From assembly GCF_028209625.1 (NCBI RefSeq), contig NZ_JAQLDU010000014.1:1-64000 (forward strand): a stretch of DNA of 64,000 nucleotides. The letters run 5' to 3'. The translations under genes were made by a program, and so were the position numbers. Positions 34,291 to 45,023 of the stretch are shown here, one piece after another; within the stretch, counting starts at the first letter, position 1; each line of letters begins with the position of its first letter. The notes under the pieces were generated by a model that did not search any database, was not told the origin of the DNA, and saw only the letters and a list, made by a program, of their open reading frames with translations. This stretch comes from Collinsella aerofaciens (GTDB taxonomy: Bacteria > Actinomycetota > Coriobacteriia > Coriobacteriales > Coriobacteriaceae).

Positions 34291-34548
34291 ATGGCACACA
34301 AAAAAGGACTCGGTTCCTCCCGTAATGGCCGTGACTCCCGCGGTCAGCGCCTTGGCACGAAGCGCTATGCCGGCCAGACGGTAACCACGGGCACGATTCT
34401 CGTCCGTCAGCACGGCACGCACATCCATCCGGGTGAGAACGTTGGCCGTGGCAAGGACGATACGCTGTTCGCGCTGGTCGACGGTACCGTTGAGTTCCAC
34501 AAGGGTATCAAGCACAGGGTCAGCGTACGCCCGCTCGCGAACGCGTAA
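34291..34548 (+). CDS. rpmA: 50S ribosomal protein L27
   Basis: An 85-residue protein, [20 protein letters not shown] with the conserved [10 protein letters not shown] and [16 protein letters not shown]. It starts directly with MAHKKG, so no N-terminal cleavage extension of the Firmicutes type is present. Confidence 0.98.
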   Translation: MAHKKGLGSSRNGRDSRGQRLGTKRYAGQTVTTGTILVRQHGTHIHPGENVGRGKDDTLFALVDGTVEFHKGIKHRVSVRPLANA

Positions 34549-34573
34549 TTCACCCTTCATAGAGCACATATGT

Positions 34574-34618
34574 GGGAGGCACTTGAGTTTTAGGATTCAA
34601 GGGTCTCCCTCGTTTTTG
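34574..34618 (+). terminator. terminator between rpmA and obg
   Basis: An imperfect stem of gggaggcacttga against ttcaagggtctccc, ending in a T-run (34612-34617). Confidence 0.6.
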
Positions 34619-34621
34619 TAG

Positions 34622-36100
<1,479 letters not shown>

Positions 36101-36103
36101 GCC

Positions 36104-36781
36104 ATGTCGCTGCGCGGTGGAATCGGTTTGCCCGAGCTGCCCATAAAAGAGGGCAAGGAGTTTCGGCTTGGCATTATGGGCGGCACATTCGACCCGATTC
36201 ATTACGGGCACCTGGTGACTGCCGAGCAGGCGCGCGAGTCGCTCGACTTGGACGCTGTGCTCTTTATGCCGGCGGGCTCTCCCGCCTTTAAGCTTGACAA
36301 GCCGGTTACGCCTGCCGAGGACCGTTATGCCATGACGGTCCTCGCCACCGCCGCGAACCCGGCCTTTTTGGCGAGCCGGTTCGAGATTGACCGTCCGGGT
36401 GTAACCTATACTGCCGATACGCTTCATGCCCTTCGCGATTTTTACCCGCCGCAGGTAAAGCTCTACTTTATTACGGGCGCCGATGCGATTATCGATATTG
36501 TGACCTGGCATGATGCCGAACGAATCGCTGAGCTTGCTACCTTTATTGCGGCGACGCGACCGGGCTTTGATATCGATACGGCGCGTGCCCGAATCAAAGA
36601 GTCGGGGCTGCCGTTCGACGTGCGCTATATTCAGATTCCGGCGCTGGCGATCAGCTCGACGAACATTCGTAAGCGAGTTGCCCGCGGCATGAGCGTGCGC
36701 TATCTTACGAGCGAGTCCGTGCTCGGCTACATTCGCAAGCGCAGGCTATATGCCGATTTGGGCCAAGAAGATTTTGAGTGA
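36104..36781 (+). CDS. nadD: nicotinate-nucleotide adenylyltransferase
   Basis: A 225-residue enzyme of NAD synthesis. GIMGGTFDPIHYGHLVTAEQA is the nucleotidyltransferase GGxFDPxHxGH motif (about 24-40), and ISSTNIRKRVARGMS the C-terminal ATP site. It starts four bases after obg and overlaps yqeK (TGATG). Confidence 0.95.
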   Translation: MSLRGGIGLPELPIKEGKEFRLGIMGGTFDPIHYGHLVTAEQARESLDLDAVLFMPAGSPAFKLDKPVTPAEDRYAMTVLATAANPAFLASRFEIDRPGVTYTADTLHALRDFYPPQVKLYFITGADAIIDIVTWHDAERIAELATFIAATRPGFDIDTARARIKESGLPFDVRYIQIPALAISSTNIRKRVARGMSVRYLTSESVLGYIRKRRLYADLGQEDFE

Positions 36782-37401
36782 TGGGGGCTACGTTGTCGGT
36801 AGAGGATCAGTTTGAGGGCGATGAGCGCGCGCTGCTCAAGCGCATTCAAGAGCTGCTCGATGTTCGCATGAAAGATAAGCGCAAGCGCTATGTGCATTCG
36901 CTGGGTGTTGCCGAGACCGCACTTCATCTGGCCGAGGTCTACGGCGTTGACCGCTTTGATGCGGCTGCCGCCGGCTTAATTCACGATTGGGACAAGGTTC
37001 TTTCCGATGACGAGCTCGTGGCCCGCGCGCTTCACTATGGCATCAAGGTTGCCGGCTCTCCTTCCGCCGCGACGCCGCTTTTGCATGGCCCTGTTGCCGC
37101 CTATGAGCTTCCGCAGCTTTTCCCCGAGCTGTCGCCGGCTGTTTTCCAGGCTGTCGACCGTCACACCGTGGGTGCCTGCGACATGACGCCGCTCGATATG
37201 GTGGTCTTTGTGGCCGATGCCATCGAACCCAACCGCCATGGTGATTATGCCCACGCGCTGCGCAAGATGGTGGGGGAGTCGACGCTTGACGAGTTGTTCT
37301 TCTCCTGTTTTGCGCAGGGTCTGGTCTATGTGATCCAGTCCGGGCGCTATCTTTATCCCACGGCTATTACGATTTACAACCATTACGCCCAGCTGCGCTA
37401 G
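36781..37401 (+). CDS. yqeK: YqeK-family HD-domain hydrolase (Ap4A hydrolase)
   Basis: A 206-residue HD protein. HSLGVAETALHLAEVYG, GLIHDWDKVLS (HD pair), LLHGPVAAYEL and DRHTVGACDMTPLDMVVFVADAIEPNR match the YqeK group, members of which cleave diadenosine tetraphosphate. It sits between nadD and rsfS as in many Gram-positive genomes. Translation is coupled to nadD. Confidence 0.9.
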   Translation: MGATLSVEDQFEGDERALLKRIQELLDVRMKDKRKRYVHSLGVAETALHLAEVYGVDRFDAAAAGLIHDWDKVLSDDELVARALHYGIKVAGSPSAATPLLHGPVAAYELPQLFPELSPAVFQAVDRHTVGACDMTPLDMVVFVADAIEPNRHGDYAHALRKMVGESTLDELFFSCFAQGLVYVIQSGRYLYPTAITIYNHYAQLR

Positions 37402-37429
37402 CTCGGGTGTGTCTAGAAAGAGGTATTCC

Positions 37430-37885
37430 ATGGCCGACGAGACCATGACTGACGAGCAGATTCTTGAAGGTGTGGAGCACAAGAGTTTCGTTGCCACGTC
37501 CGACCGCACCGCCGCCTCGCTGTCTGCGAGCGGTGTCGCCGCTGAGGATGTCGCCCGCGCCGCCGCGCAGGCCGCCTTCGACAAGAAGGGCGAGGACGTG
37601 CAGGTGCTCAACCTGACCGAGCTTTCCGACGTGTGCGACTACTTTGTGCTTGCCACCGGTACCAACAACCGCCAGGTCGATTCTATCGTCGACGAGATCG
37701 AGGAGAGGGTCGCCGAGGCTTGCGGCGAGCATCCGTTCTCCATCGAGGGCCGCGAGCAGAAGACCTGGATGCTCATGGACTACGGTTCGGTCGTCGTCCA
37801 CGTCTTCACTCCCGAAGCCCGCGACTTCTACCGCCTAGAAAAGCTCTGGGGTGACGCCCCCCAGCTCCCCCTCAACCTCCTCTAA
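37430..37885 (+). CDS. rsfS: ribosome silencing factor
   Basis: A 151-residue RsfS/Iojap protein that binds L14 and blocks subunit joining. DVQVLNLTELSDVCDYFVLATGTNNRQVDSI and WMLMDYGSVVVHVFTPEARDFYRLEKLWGDA are family hallmarks. An N-terminal extension of about 35 residues precedes the fold. SD agagg precedes ATG 37430. Confidence 0.95.
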   Translation: MADETMTDEQILEGVEHKSFVATSDRTAASLSASGVAAEDVARAAAQAAFDKKGEDVQVLNLTELSDVCDYFVLATGTNNRQVDSIVDEIEERVAEACGEHPFSIEGREQKTWMLMDYGSVVVHVFTPEARDFYRLEKLWGDAPQLPLNLL

Positions 37886-37890
37886 CAGCA

Positions 37891-37918
37891 CATTTGATAC
37901 GGGGCTTTTTAGCTAGCC
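37891..37918. repeat. dispersed repeat copy (a)
   Basis: The segment catttgatacggggct + tttttagctagcc closely resembles 45930-45958. Both lie just after a stop codon. It may be a dispersed intergenic repeat with terminator-like ending. Confidence 0.4.
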
Positions 37919-37929
37919 TCGTGTATTTC

Positions 37930-37975
37930 GCCGGGCAGTTGCGGTTTTCCGTACCTGCCCGGCTTTCTTTTTGCC
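37930..37975. terminator. terminator between convergent rsfS and dinB
   Basis: Stem gccgggcag (37930-37938) / ctgcccggc (37955-37963), followed by tttcttttt on the plus strand. Confidence 0.8.
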
Positions 37976-37984
37976 TAAAGGCGG

Positions 37985-39238
37985 TTAATCGTTGAAGCGG
38001 GATTGGCGGCCGAAGGATAGGGCGGTGTCGCCGAACTTGTCTCGGACGGCATCGATCGCGACGGAGAGGTCGCGACGGTCGCTCGATTGGGCTCCGCGGT
38101 CGTCGACTTCGCAGAACAGGTCGGTCTGGATGCCGCCTTGGTGGTCGAAGTCGCTCATGCCGATGCCCGCTAAGCGAACATGCATGCCTTCCTGCCAGAT
38201 GTTGTCGAGCAGTTCGAGTGCAACCGCCACGAAGATATTCTCATCGTCGGTCGGATGAGGCAGCCGGCGCTGTGCCGTACGCCCGCTGCCATACGAATAC
38301 TTGAGCTTGAGCGTCACCGTGGCGCCCGTCAGTCCCTGACGGCGCAGGCGGCGTCCCACTGACTCGCCCAGCAGCGCAATCGCCGCTTCGATGTCCCCGC
38401 GCTCAGTCAAATCTTTCGCAAAGGTGCGCTCATTGCTCACCGATTTAACCTCACGCTCTTCATCGAAACTTGTGACTTCGGAGATTTCGAGTCCCAGCGC
38501 ACGCTGGCGCATGCACTCGCCGTTGACGCCAAAAATTGCAGCCAACGTGGATTCCGGCGCGCGTGACAGCTCGCCGAGCGTATAGATGCGCATGCGGCGC
38601 AGTCGTTCCTCGGCCGAGCGCCCGATGCCGCTCATGGCAGACACTGGTAGCGTGGCCAAAAAGCGCTGTTCCGTCCCGGGGCGCACAATCGTCAATCCAA
38701 ACGGCTTGTCACGCTCGCTTGCGATCTTTGCGACCGTCTTGTTGCAGCCCACGCCAATGGAGCAGGTCACTCCCAGCGCTGCCACGCGGTCGCTTATACG
38801 CCGCGCAACCAGTAGCGGGTCTTCGGGCGCAAAGCGACCCGGTGTGATATCGATAAAGGCTTCGTCGATGGATACGCGCTCTACGCGCGGCGTTTCCTCG
38901 GCAAGAATCGCCATGACCTGCGCGCTCACCTCGCGGTAGCGATCAAAGTGCCCGTGCGTCCAAATGGCTTGCGGGCACAAGCGCCGCGCCTCGGCCGAGG
39001 CCATGGCAGAGTGCACGCCAAAGCGACGCGCCTCATACGAACACGTGGACACGACGCCACGCGAATCGGCGTCTCCGCCCACGATGAGCGGCTTTCCGCG
39101 CCATTCGGGATGATCGAGCATCTCCACGCTCGCAAAAAACGCATCGAGGTCCATGAGGCCCACCGCCGGACCCGTCCAGGGAGGCGGCGTGACGCCCATG
39201 GCATCCTCATAACCGTATGTATGTTCGCGTCTTTCCAT
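37985..39238 (-). CDS. dinB: DNA polymerase IV (Y family)
   Basis: A 417-residue translesion polymerase. LMDLDAFFASVEMLDHPEW and RVSIDEAFIDIT hold the metal-binding acidic residues, SYEARRFGVHSAM is the fingers motif, and the little finger domain follows. A ~25-residue N-terminal extension precedes the core. It ends FGRQSRFND without a clear clamp-binding QxxLF motif. It is the only minus-strand gene in this half of the window. Confidence 0.93.
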   Translation of the reverse strand: MERREHTYGYEDAMGVTPPPWTGPAVGLMDLDAFFASVEMLDHPEWRGKPLIVGGDADSRGVVSTCSYEARRFGVHSAMASAEARRLCPQAIWTHGHFDRYREVSAQVMAILAEETPRVERVSIDEAFIDITPGRFAPEDPLLVARRISDRVAALGVTCSIGVGCNKTVAKIASERDKPFGLTIVRPGTEQRFLATLPVSAMSGIGRSAEERLRRMRIYTLGELSRAPESTLAAIFGVNGECMRQRALGLEISEVTSFDEEREVKSVSNERTFAKDLTERGDIEAAIALLGESVGRRLRRQGLTGATVTLKLKYSYGSGRTAQRRLPHPTDDENIFVAVALELLDNIWQEGMHVRLAGIGMSDFDHQGGIQTDLFCEVDDRGAQSSDRRDLSVAIDAVRDKFGDTALSFGRQSRFND

Positions 39239-39282
39239 GTCATGAGTATACCGCGCAGCTCATGTGGGGTGCGTGTATGTGC

Positions 39283-39310
39283 TTGCAAATCCCGAATTCT
39301 TGTCTAAGAT
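39283..39310 (+). promoter_or_regulatory. rpsP operon promoter
   Basis: TTGCAA (39283-39288) and TAAGAT (39305-39310) with a 16-base spacer, leaving a leader of about 120 bases before rpsP. Confidence 0.6.
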
Positions 39311-39439
39311 ATGGATTTGCCCTCGACTACACCGAAGAAGTTGGTCTCACGGACTTCACCTGCCCGCGTCGATGGCGTATTATGTTCAACTGTTTGTTTG
39401 TAGTTGCAGCCTAAAGCTGCTTGGTTGGAGGAGTTTCCT

Positions 39440-39769
39440 TTGGCAGTCAAGATTCGCCTTGCTCGTCACGGCGCTAAGAAGCGTCCGTACTACCGTGTCG
39501 TCGTCGCCGATTCCCGCGCCCCGCGTGACGGTCGTATCATCGAGGAGGTTGGCCGCTACAACCCGATGACCGCCCCCAAGACCATCAACCTCGACCTCGA
39601 GAAGATCGCCGACTGGCAGTCCAAGGGCGCTCAGCTCACCGACGCCGTCGCCGCTCTGGTCAAGGCCGCCAACGAGGGCGAGAAGACCGAGACCGTCGTC
39701 AAGAAGTCCAAGAAGCAGCTCGCCAAAGAGGCCGAGGCCGCTAAGGCCGCTGAGGGCGCCGAGGAGTAA
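39440..39769 (+). CDS. rpsP: 30S ribosomal protein S16
   Basis: A 109-residue protein starting at TTG 39440 ([20 protein letters not shown]) with SD ggagg. [15 protein letters not shown] is typical. The last ~25 residues are a Lys/Ala/Glu-rich tail. It leads an rpsP-khpA-rimM-trmD-lepB run. Confidence 0.97.
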   Translation: MAVKIRLARHGAKKRPYYRVVVADSRAPRDGRIIEEVGRYNPMTAPKTINLDLEKIADWQSKGAQLTDAVAALVKAANEGEKTETVVKKSKKQLAKEAEAAKAAEGAEE

Positions 39770-39772
39770 ATC

Positions 39773-40057
39773 GTGCCTGAGGTTGACGCTGCACAGCTCG
39801 AGGGTGAGGCAATGCTCTCAGATCGCATCGCCGATCTCGTCGAATATCTCGTTGTTCAGATCGTCGACGACCCGGATTCCGTGAGCCTTGAGGTCATCGA
39901 TGGTGACGACGCCTCTACGATTGAGGTTTCGGTCGCCGAGGATGACGTCGCCAAGGTCATCGGCCGTCGTGGCCGTACCATCAAGGCCATTCGCACGCTC
40001 GCCCGTGCACTGGCCGCTCGCCTCGACACTGCTGTCGAGGTAGAGGTTCTGGGCTAG
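39773..40057 (+). CDS. khpA: KH-domain RNA-binding protein KhpA
   Basis: A 94-residue protein with a single type II KH fold; GRRGRTIKAIRTLARAL contains the GxxG RNA-binding loop. Start GTG 39773, three bases after rpsP. The position between rpsP and rimM is conserved. Confidence 0.92.
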   Translation: MPEVDAAQLEGEAMLSDRIADLVEYLVVQIVDDPDSVSLEVIDGDDASTIEVSVAEDDVAKVIGRRGRTIKAIRTLARALAARLDTAVEVEVLG

Positions 40058-40061
40058 GACC

Positions 40062-40583
40062 TTGAGGTCCCAGTACAAAAACATCGCCCGTGTGGTCAAG
40101 CCGCACGGAAGGAAGGGGGAGGTCCTCGCGCAGCCGCTGCGGGGGCTTCCTTCTGTATTAGAGCCGGGTATGCGCGTCGCCCTGACGCCGCCGGCGCTCA
40201 AGCGCGACCGCTTTTGCACGGTCGTGTCCGTCACCGATACGGGCGATGGCGATCTGGTCTCGTTTGAGGGCATTGACGACTTGACGGCCGCCGAGGGCAT
40301 CACGGGATGCTATGTGCTGGCAAATCGTGACGACTTTGAGCTCGATTCGCTCGACGCCGCCTATACCGACCTGATGGGTCGCGAGGTGGTCGACGAGCGC
40401 TTCGGTTCTCTCGGCACGATTGTCGAGATCATGTCGACGCCTGCCAACGATGTTTGGGTTGTCGAAGGCGATCGGTACGGCGAGGTACTGATTCCCGTGA
40501 TCGAGCAGGTCGTGCTCGATCTTCCCGATGCAGGAACAATTTCCGTCCACGTGATGGATGGCTTGATCGATATGGACAAGTAG
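40062..40583 (+). CDS. rimM: 16S rRNA processing protein RimM
   Basis: A 173-residue protein. NIARVVKPHGRKGEVLAQPLRG opens the N-terminal barrel and the PRC-barrel half has VLIPVIEQVV with VHVMDGLIDM at the end. Start TTG 40062. It binds S19 during 30S assembly. Confidence 0.93.
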   Translation: MRSQYKNIARVVKPHGRKGEVLAQPLRGLPSVLEPGMRVALTPPALKRDRFCTVVSVTDTGDGDLVSFEGIDDLTAAEGITGCYVLANRDDFELDSLDAAYTDLMGREVVDERFGSLGTIVEIMSTPANDVWVVEGDRYGEVLIPVIEQVVLDLPDAGTISVHVMDGLIDMDK

Positions 40584-40593
40584 GGAGGACAAC

Positions 40594-41352
40594 ATGCTGA
40601 TTGAGACCCTTTCGGTCTTTCCCGAGATGTTTGAGCCCGTTATGTCCACGTCGATCTTGGGCCGCGCCCGCAAGGCCGGCCTTTTTGATTTTAAGGCGTA
40701 TAACCTGCGCGACTGGACGCACGACCGCCATCGTACCGTCGATGACGAGCCGTACGGCGGCGGGCAGGGCATGCTCATGAAGGTCGAGCCCATTGCCGAG
40801 GCAATCGAGGCAATCAGCTCCGAGGGCCCCAAGCCGACGGTGGTGTTCTTCACCCCGTGCGGCGAGCCCTTTACGCAGCATGTGGCCGAGCGTCTGCTCA
40901 AAAGCGAGCGCCTGCTGTTTGTGTGCAGCCGTTACGAAGGTGTCGACGAGCGTGCCTATGCGTATGCCGACGAGCGCCTGTCGATCGGCGATTACGTGCT
41001 CACGGGCGGCGAGCTTCCCGCTATGGTCGTTGCCGATGCCGTCGTACGCCTGATTCCCGGCGCCCTGGGCGACGAGATGAGCAACGTCGACGAGTCGTTC
41101 TCGACCGCCGAGGACGGAGGCCTGCTCGAGTATGCGCAGTACACCCGCCCCGCTGAGTTCAATGGCCAGGGTGTGCCTCCGGTGCTCGTGAGCGGCGACC
41201 ATGCCAAGGTTGACGCCTGGCGCCGTAAGAATGCCATCGAGCGCACCTGCCGCTGGCGTCCCGACCTGATCGAGACGGCGCGGCTTACGCCCCAGGAGCG
41301 CGCATACGCGCAGGAGATTCTGGACGCTTCGTATTCGCAGAGCGAGGAGTGA
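40594..41352 (+). CDS. trmD: tRNA (guanine-N1)-methyltransferase
   Basis: A 252-residue SPOUT enzyme methylating G37. DDEPYGGGQGMLMK and the knot region CSRYEGVDERAYAYADERLSIG to YVLTGGELPAMVV with DAVVRLIPGALG are diagnostic. SD gggagg precedes ATG 40594. Confidence 0.97.
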   Translation: MLIETLSVFPEMFEPVMSTSILGRARKAGLFDFKAYNLRDWTHDRHRTVDDEPYGGGQGMLMKVEPIAEAIEAISSEGPKPTVVFFTPCGEPFTQHVAERLLKSERLLFVCSRYEGVDERAYAYADERLSIGDYVLTGGELPAMVVADAVVRLIPGALGDEMSNVDESFSTAEDGGLLEYAQYTRPAEFNGQGVPPVLVSGDHAKVDAWRRKNAIERTCRWRPDLIETARLTPQERAYAQEILDASYSQSEE

Positions 41353-41354
41353 GA

Positions 41355-41918
41355 ATGGTTCCATCGCAGCATTCCGCGTTGAGGGGCGCCTTTGAGTGGA
41401 TCGCGGTCATCGCAATCGCGCTCGTGGCCACCTTCCTGATCCGCACCTTTGTGGTCGAGCCCTTTGTGGTGCCCACCGGCTCCATGGAGTCCACGATCGA
41501 GATTGGCGACCAGATCTTGGCGCAAAAGGTGAGCCTTGAGCTCGGCCAGCCCGTCAAGCAGGGCGATATCGTGGTGTTTCACAACCCCGATGGCACCTCC
41601 GAGCACGATGTTCTTGTCAAGCGCGTTATCGCCACGGCCGGCCAGACGGTCGATTTGCAGGACGGTCGCGTGGTCGTTGACGGCCAGGCGCTCGATGAGG
41701 ACTATACGACCGGCATGAGCTGGCCGCTTTCGGTCCAAGCGCCTGGCGCCCAGGTGAGTTATCCCTACACCGTTCCCGACGGGTGCGTGTGGGTGATGGG
41801 CGACAACCGCGAAAACTCTGCCGACTCGCGCTACTTTGGTCCCGTCGATCGCTCTGATTTAATCGCTGTGGCGCTTGTGCGCTACTGGCCGCTCAACCGC
41901 ATCGGCGCTATCGACTAA
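41355..41918 (+). CDS. lepB: signal peptidase I
   Basis: A 187-residue membrane protease. An N-terminal helix (WIAVIAIALVATFLI) is followed by PTGSMESTIEIGD with the catalytic serine, VLVKRVIATAG with the catalytic lysine and VMGDNRENSADSRYFG. ATG 41355 is five bases after aggag; GTG 41349 overlapping the trmD stop is an alternative. Confidence 0.95.
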   Translation: MVPSQHSALRGAFEWIAVIAIALVATFLIRTFVVEPFVVPTGSMESTIEIGDQILAQKVSLELGQPVKQGDIVVFHNPDGTSEHDVLVKRVIATAGQTVDLQDGRVVVDGQALDEDYTTGMSWPLSVQAPGAQVSYPYTVPDGCVWVMGDNRENSADSRYFGPVDRSDLIAVALVRYWPLNRIGAID

Positions 41919-41977
41919 AAACCGCTATAGTACAGTACCTAACCGTGTAATCGTTTCGACGAGGGGATATTAGAGGC

Positions 41978-42889
41978 ATGAACGCTTCATCGCTTTCCTT
42001 CCAAGACATCATCCTGCGCCTCCAGCAGTACTGGGGCGAGCAGGGCTGCGTCATTATGCAGCCCTATGACTCCGAGGTCGGTGCCGGTACCTTCCATACC
42101 GCGACCACGCTGCGCTCGCTCGGTCCCGCCGAGTGGCGCACCTGCTATGCGCAGCCCTGCCGCCGTCCCGCCGACGGCCGCTACGGCGAGAACCCTAACC
42201 GCATGCAGCACTACTATCAGTTCCAGGTGCTCATCAAGCCCTCGCCGGTCAACGCCCAGGAGCTCTACCTGGGTTCGCTGGCCGCCATTGGCCTGGACCC
42301 CAACGACCATGACGTCCGCTTTGTCGAGGATGACTGGGAGAGCCCGACCCTGGGCGCCTGGGGCCTTGGCTGGGAGGTTTGGCTCAACGGCATGGAGGTC
42401 ACGCAGTTTACGTACTTCCAGCAGGTGGGCGGCATCGAGGTCGACCCCGTGCCCGTCGAGATCACCTATGGCCTGGAGCGTATCGCCATGTATGCCCAGG
42501 GCGTCAACTCCGTTTACGACCTGGTGTGGAGCTACCTGCCCGACGGTACGCCCATGACCTATGGCGACGTGTTCCTCGAGAACGAGCGCGAGTTCAGTGC
42601 CTATAACTTTGAGGTCGCCAACGTCGAGATGATGCGTCAGAAGTTTGACGACTACGAGGCCGAGTGCCATTCCTGCCTGGAGCGCAAGCTGCCGCTGCCA
42701 GCGTATGACTGTGTCATGAAGTGCAGCCACGCTTTCAACCTGCTCGATGCCCGCGGCGCCCTGTCCGCGGTCGAGCGTGCCAACTACATCCTGCGCGTCC
42801 GCGCCGTCGCCAAGGCGTGCTGCGAGGCCTATATGGCCGAGGTCGCCGGAGTCAACGAGAATGCCGACCAGGAAGGCGAGGTGGCGTAA
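41978..42889 (+). CDS. glyQ: glycyl-tRNA synthetase alpha subunit
   Basis: A 303-residue catalytic subunit. [29 protein letters not shown]-type ([19 protein letters not shown]) and [10 protein letters not shown] are typical of the two-subunit enzyme. SD gagggg precedes ATG 41978. glyS follows after three bases. Confidence 0.98.
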   Translation: MNASSLSFQDIILRLQQYWGEQGCVIMQPYDSEVGAGTFHTATTLRSLGPAEWRTCYAQPCRRPADGRYGENPNRMQHYYQFQVLIKPSPVNAQELYLGSLAAIGLDPNDHDVRFVEDDWESPTLGAWGLGWEVWLNGMEVTQFTYFQQVGGIEVDPVPVEITYGLERIAMYAQGVNSVYDLVWSYLPDGTPMTYGDVFLENEREFSAYNFEVANVEMMRQKFDDYEAECHSCLERKLPLPAYDCVMKCSHAFNLLDARGALSAVERANYILRVRAVAKACCEAYMAEVAGVNENADQEGEVA

Positions 42890-42892
42890 GCC

Positions 42893-44989
42893 ATGGCAGA
42901 CGCTAAGGATTTCCTGTTTGAGATCGGTACGGAGGAAATGCCCTCCGCACCGCTGAACAATGCTGTCAAGCAGCTTGGCACCATGATCGCCAAGGGCCTC
43001 GACGAGGCCGGTCTGGCCCATGGCGAGGTCCGCGTGATCTCGAGTCCGCGTCGTCTGGCTGCGCTCGTGGCCAACGTCGCCACTGCGACCGATGAGGTTC
43101 ACGAGGTCAAGCGTGGCCCTGCGGCCAACATCGCCTTCGACGCTGACGGTAACGCCACCAAGGCCGCCCAGGGCTTCGCCCGCAAGTGCGGTGTGGCTGC
43201 CGAGGATCTGGTCCGTCGCGAGGACACCGACGGCCGTGAGTACGTCTTTGCCGAGAAGAACATTCCTTCCGCTCCGGCTACTCCGATCCTGACGGCCCTG
43301 TGCGAGAAGACCATCGCCGGCCTGCAGTGGCCCAACTACCGTAGTCAGCGCTGGGGCCACGAGCACGCCACCTTCGTGCGCCCGGTCCGCTGGATCTGCT
43401 GCCTTCTGGGCGAGGATGTTGTGCCCGTGTCGTTTGCCGACGTGACGAGCGGCAACACTACGCGCGGCCATCGCGTGCTTGGCCCCGGTGACCACGTTGT
43501 CGCTAGCCCCGCCGCCTACGAGCAGGTGCTCGAGGACGCCGGCGTGCTTTCTGCCGAGCGTCGTCGTGAGGCCATCCTTGCCGGTATCGCCGAGGTCGAG
43601 GCCGCTCGCCCCGGCTGCCATGTCGACACGCCCAAGAAGGTCTTTGAGGAGGTCATTAACCTCTGCGAGTGGCCGACGGTGCTCGTCGGTACCTTCGACG
43701 AGGAGTTCCTCAAGGTCCCGCACGAGATCATCTGCGAGTCCATGCTCACCAACCAGCGCTACTTCCCGATCTATGACGGCGAGGGCAAGCTTACGCGTGA
43801 GTTCGTGGTCGTCTCCAACAGCAAGCCCGAGAACGCCGAGCGCGTGATCGACGGTAACGAGCGCGTCGTGCGCGCCCGTCTGGACGACGCTAAGTTCTTC
43901 TACGAGGAGGACCTGAAGATCTCCCTCGACGAGTTCCGTGAGCGCCTGTCCAAGGTCGCTTTCCAGGAGAAGCTCGGCAGCGTGCTCGCCAAGTCCGAGC
44001 GCATCGAGCAGCTCGCGCTCGCCATCGCCCGCGAGGCTCACCTGGGCGCCCATCTTGCCGCCGACGCTGCTCGCGCCGCGCACCTGTGCAAGGCAGACCT
44101 GGTGTCCAACGCCGTCGTCGAGTTCACGAGCCAGCAGGGCGTGATGGGCGGTTATTACGCGACCGCGATGGGGGAGAACGACGAGGTTGCCCACGCCATT
44201 CGCGATCATTATCGTCCCCGCTTTGCCGGCGACGAGCTGCCAGAGGGCACCGCTGGCTGCATCGTGGCCTGCGCCGACAAGCTCGATACCATCGCCGGTA
44301 TCTTTGCCATCGGCGAGCCCCCGACTGGCTCCTCCGATCCCTACGCGCTGCGTCGTGCCGCTATCGGTATCATCAACATCCTGCGCGACCGTCTGTCGAT
44401 CGATCCTACGTCGCTCATCGACTTTGCGCTCGAGCTCTATAGCGAGCAGGGCATTGAGTTCGACGCCGCCGAGGTCGCCCAGCAGGTTCGTGACTTCTTC
44501 CATGGCCGCCTGGTGAGCATGGCCCGCGACGAAAAGATCCCGGCCGATACCGTTGCCGCCGTCTCCGCGGTGCACATTATCGCCCCGTCCGTCTTCTTCG
44601 CCCGCTGCGCCGCCCTCGACGAGGCCCGCAAGAACGACGCTGAGACGTTCGACAACCTGGCGACCGCCTATGCCCGCGCCGCGCATATCTCCAAGCCCGA
44701 GCTGGGTGCGGAGTACGACCGCGCCCTGATGGGCGAGGTTGAGCTTGCGCTTGCCGACGCCTCCGAGGCCGCTCAGACTGCCGTCGATGCCGCCCTTGCT
44801 GCCGAGGACTACCCGGCCGCATTTGCCGCCCTCGCCGCCCTGCGTGCGCCCATCGACCGTTTCTTCGATGAGGTCATGGTCATGGACAAGGACGAGCAGC
44901 TTCGCGATAATCGCCTTAAGCTGCTCAACCGCTTCGAGGCCGTTTTCTCCGGCATCGCCAACATCGGTGAGCTTGCCCGCAAAAAGTAA
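42893..44989 (+). CDS. glyS: glycyl-tRNA synthetase beta subunit
   Basis: A 698-residue subunit. LFEIGTEEMPSAPL starts it, KRGPAANIAFDADGNATKAA and DPYALRRAAIGII are conserved landmarks, and the anticodon-binding-like C-terminus ends with RFFDEVMVMDKDEQLRDNRL. It recognises tRNA-Gly. Confidence 0.97.
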   Translation: MADAKDFLFEIGTEEMPSAPLNNAVKQLGTMIAKGLDEAGLAHGEVRVISSPRRLAALVANVATATDEVHEVKRGPAANIAFDADGNATKAAQGFARKCGVAAEDLVRREDTDGREYVFAEKNIPSAPATPILTALCEKTIAGLQWPNYRSQRWGHEHATFVRPVRWICCLLGEDVVPVSFADVTSGNTTRGHRVLGPGDHVVASPAAYEQVLEDAGVLSAERRREAILAGIAEVEAARPGCHVDTPKKVFEEVINLCEWPTVLVGTFDEEFLKVPHEIICESMLTNQRYFPIYDGEGKLTREFVVVSNSKPENAERVIDGNERVVRARLDDAKFFYEEDLKISLDEFRERLSKVAFQEKLGSVLAKSERIEQLALAIAREAHLGAHLAADAARAAHLCKADLVSNAVVEFTSQQGVMGGYYATAMGENDEVAHAIRDHYRPRFAGDELPEGTAGCIVACADKLDTIAGIFAIGEPPTGSSDPYALRRAAIGIINILRDRLSIDPTSLIDFALELYSEQGIEFDAAEVAQQVRDFFHGRLVSMARDEKIPADTVAAVSAVHIIAPSVFFARCAALDEARKNDAETFDNLATAYARAAHISKPELGAEYDRALMGEVELALADASEAAQTAVDAALAAEDYPAAFAALAALRAPIDRFFDEVMVMDKDEQLRDNRLKLLNRFEAVFSGIANIGELARKK

Positions 44990-45023
44990 GCCAGCCTGCG
45001 CATAAGCGCAAAAGGAGCCCCGC

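Noticed and set aside
41919-41977. Glycine T-box or riboswitch before glyQ
   Set aside because: Only about 60 bases separate lepB from glyQ, too short for a T-box, and no specifier loop or T-box sequence was seen.
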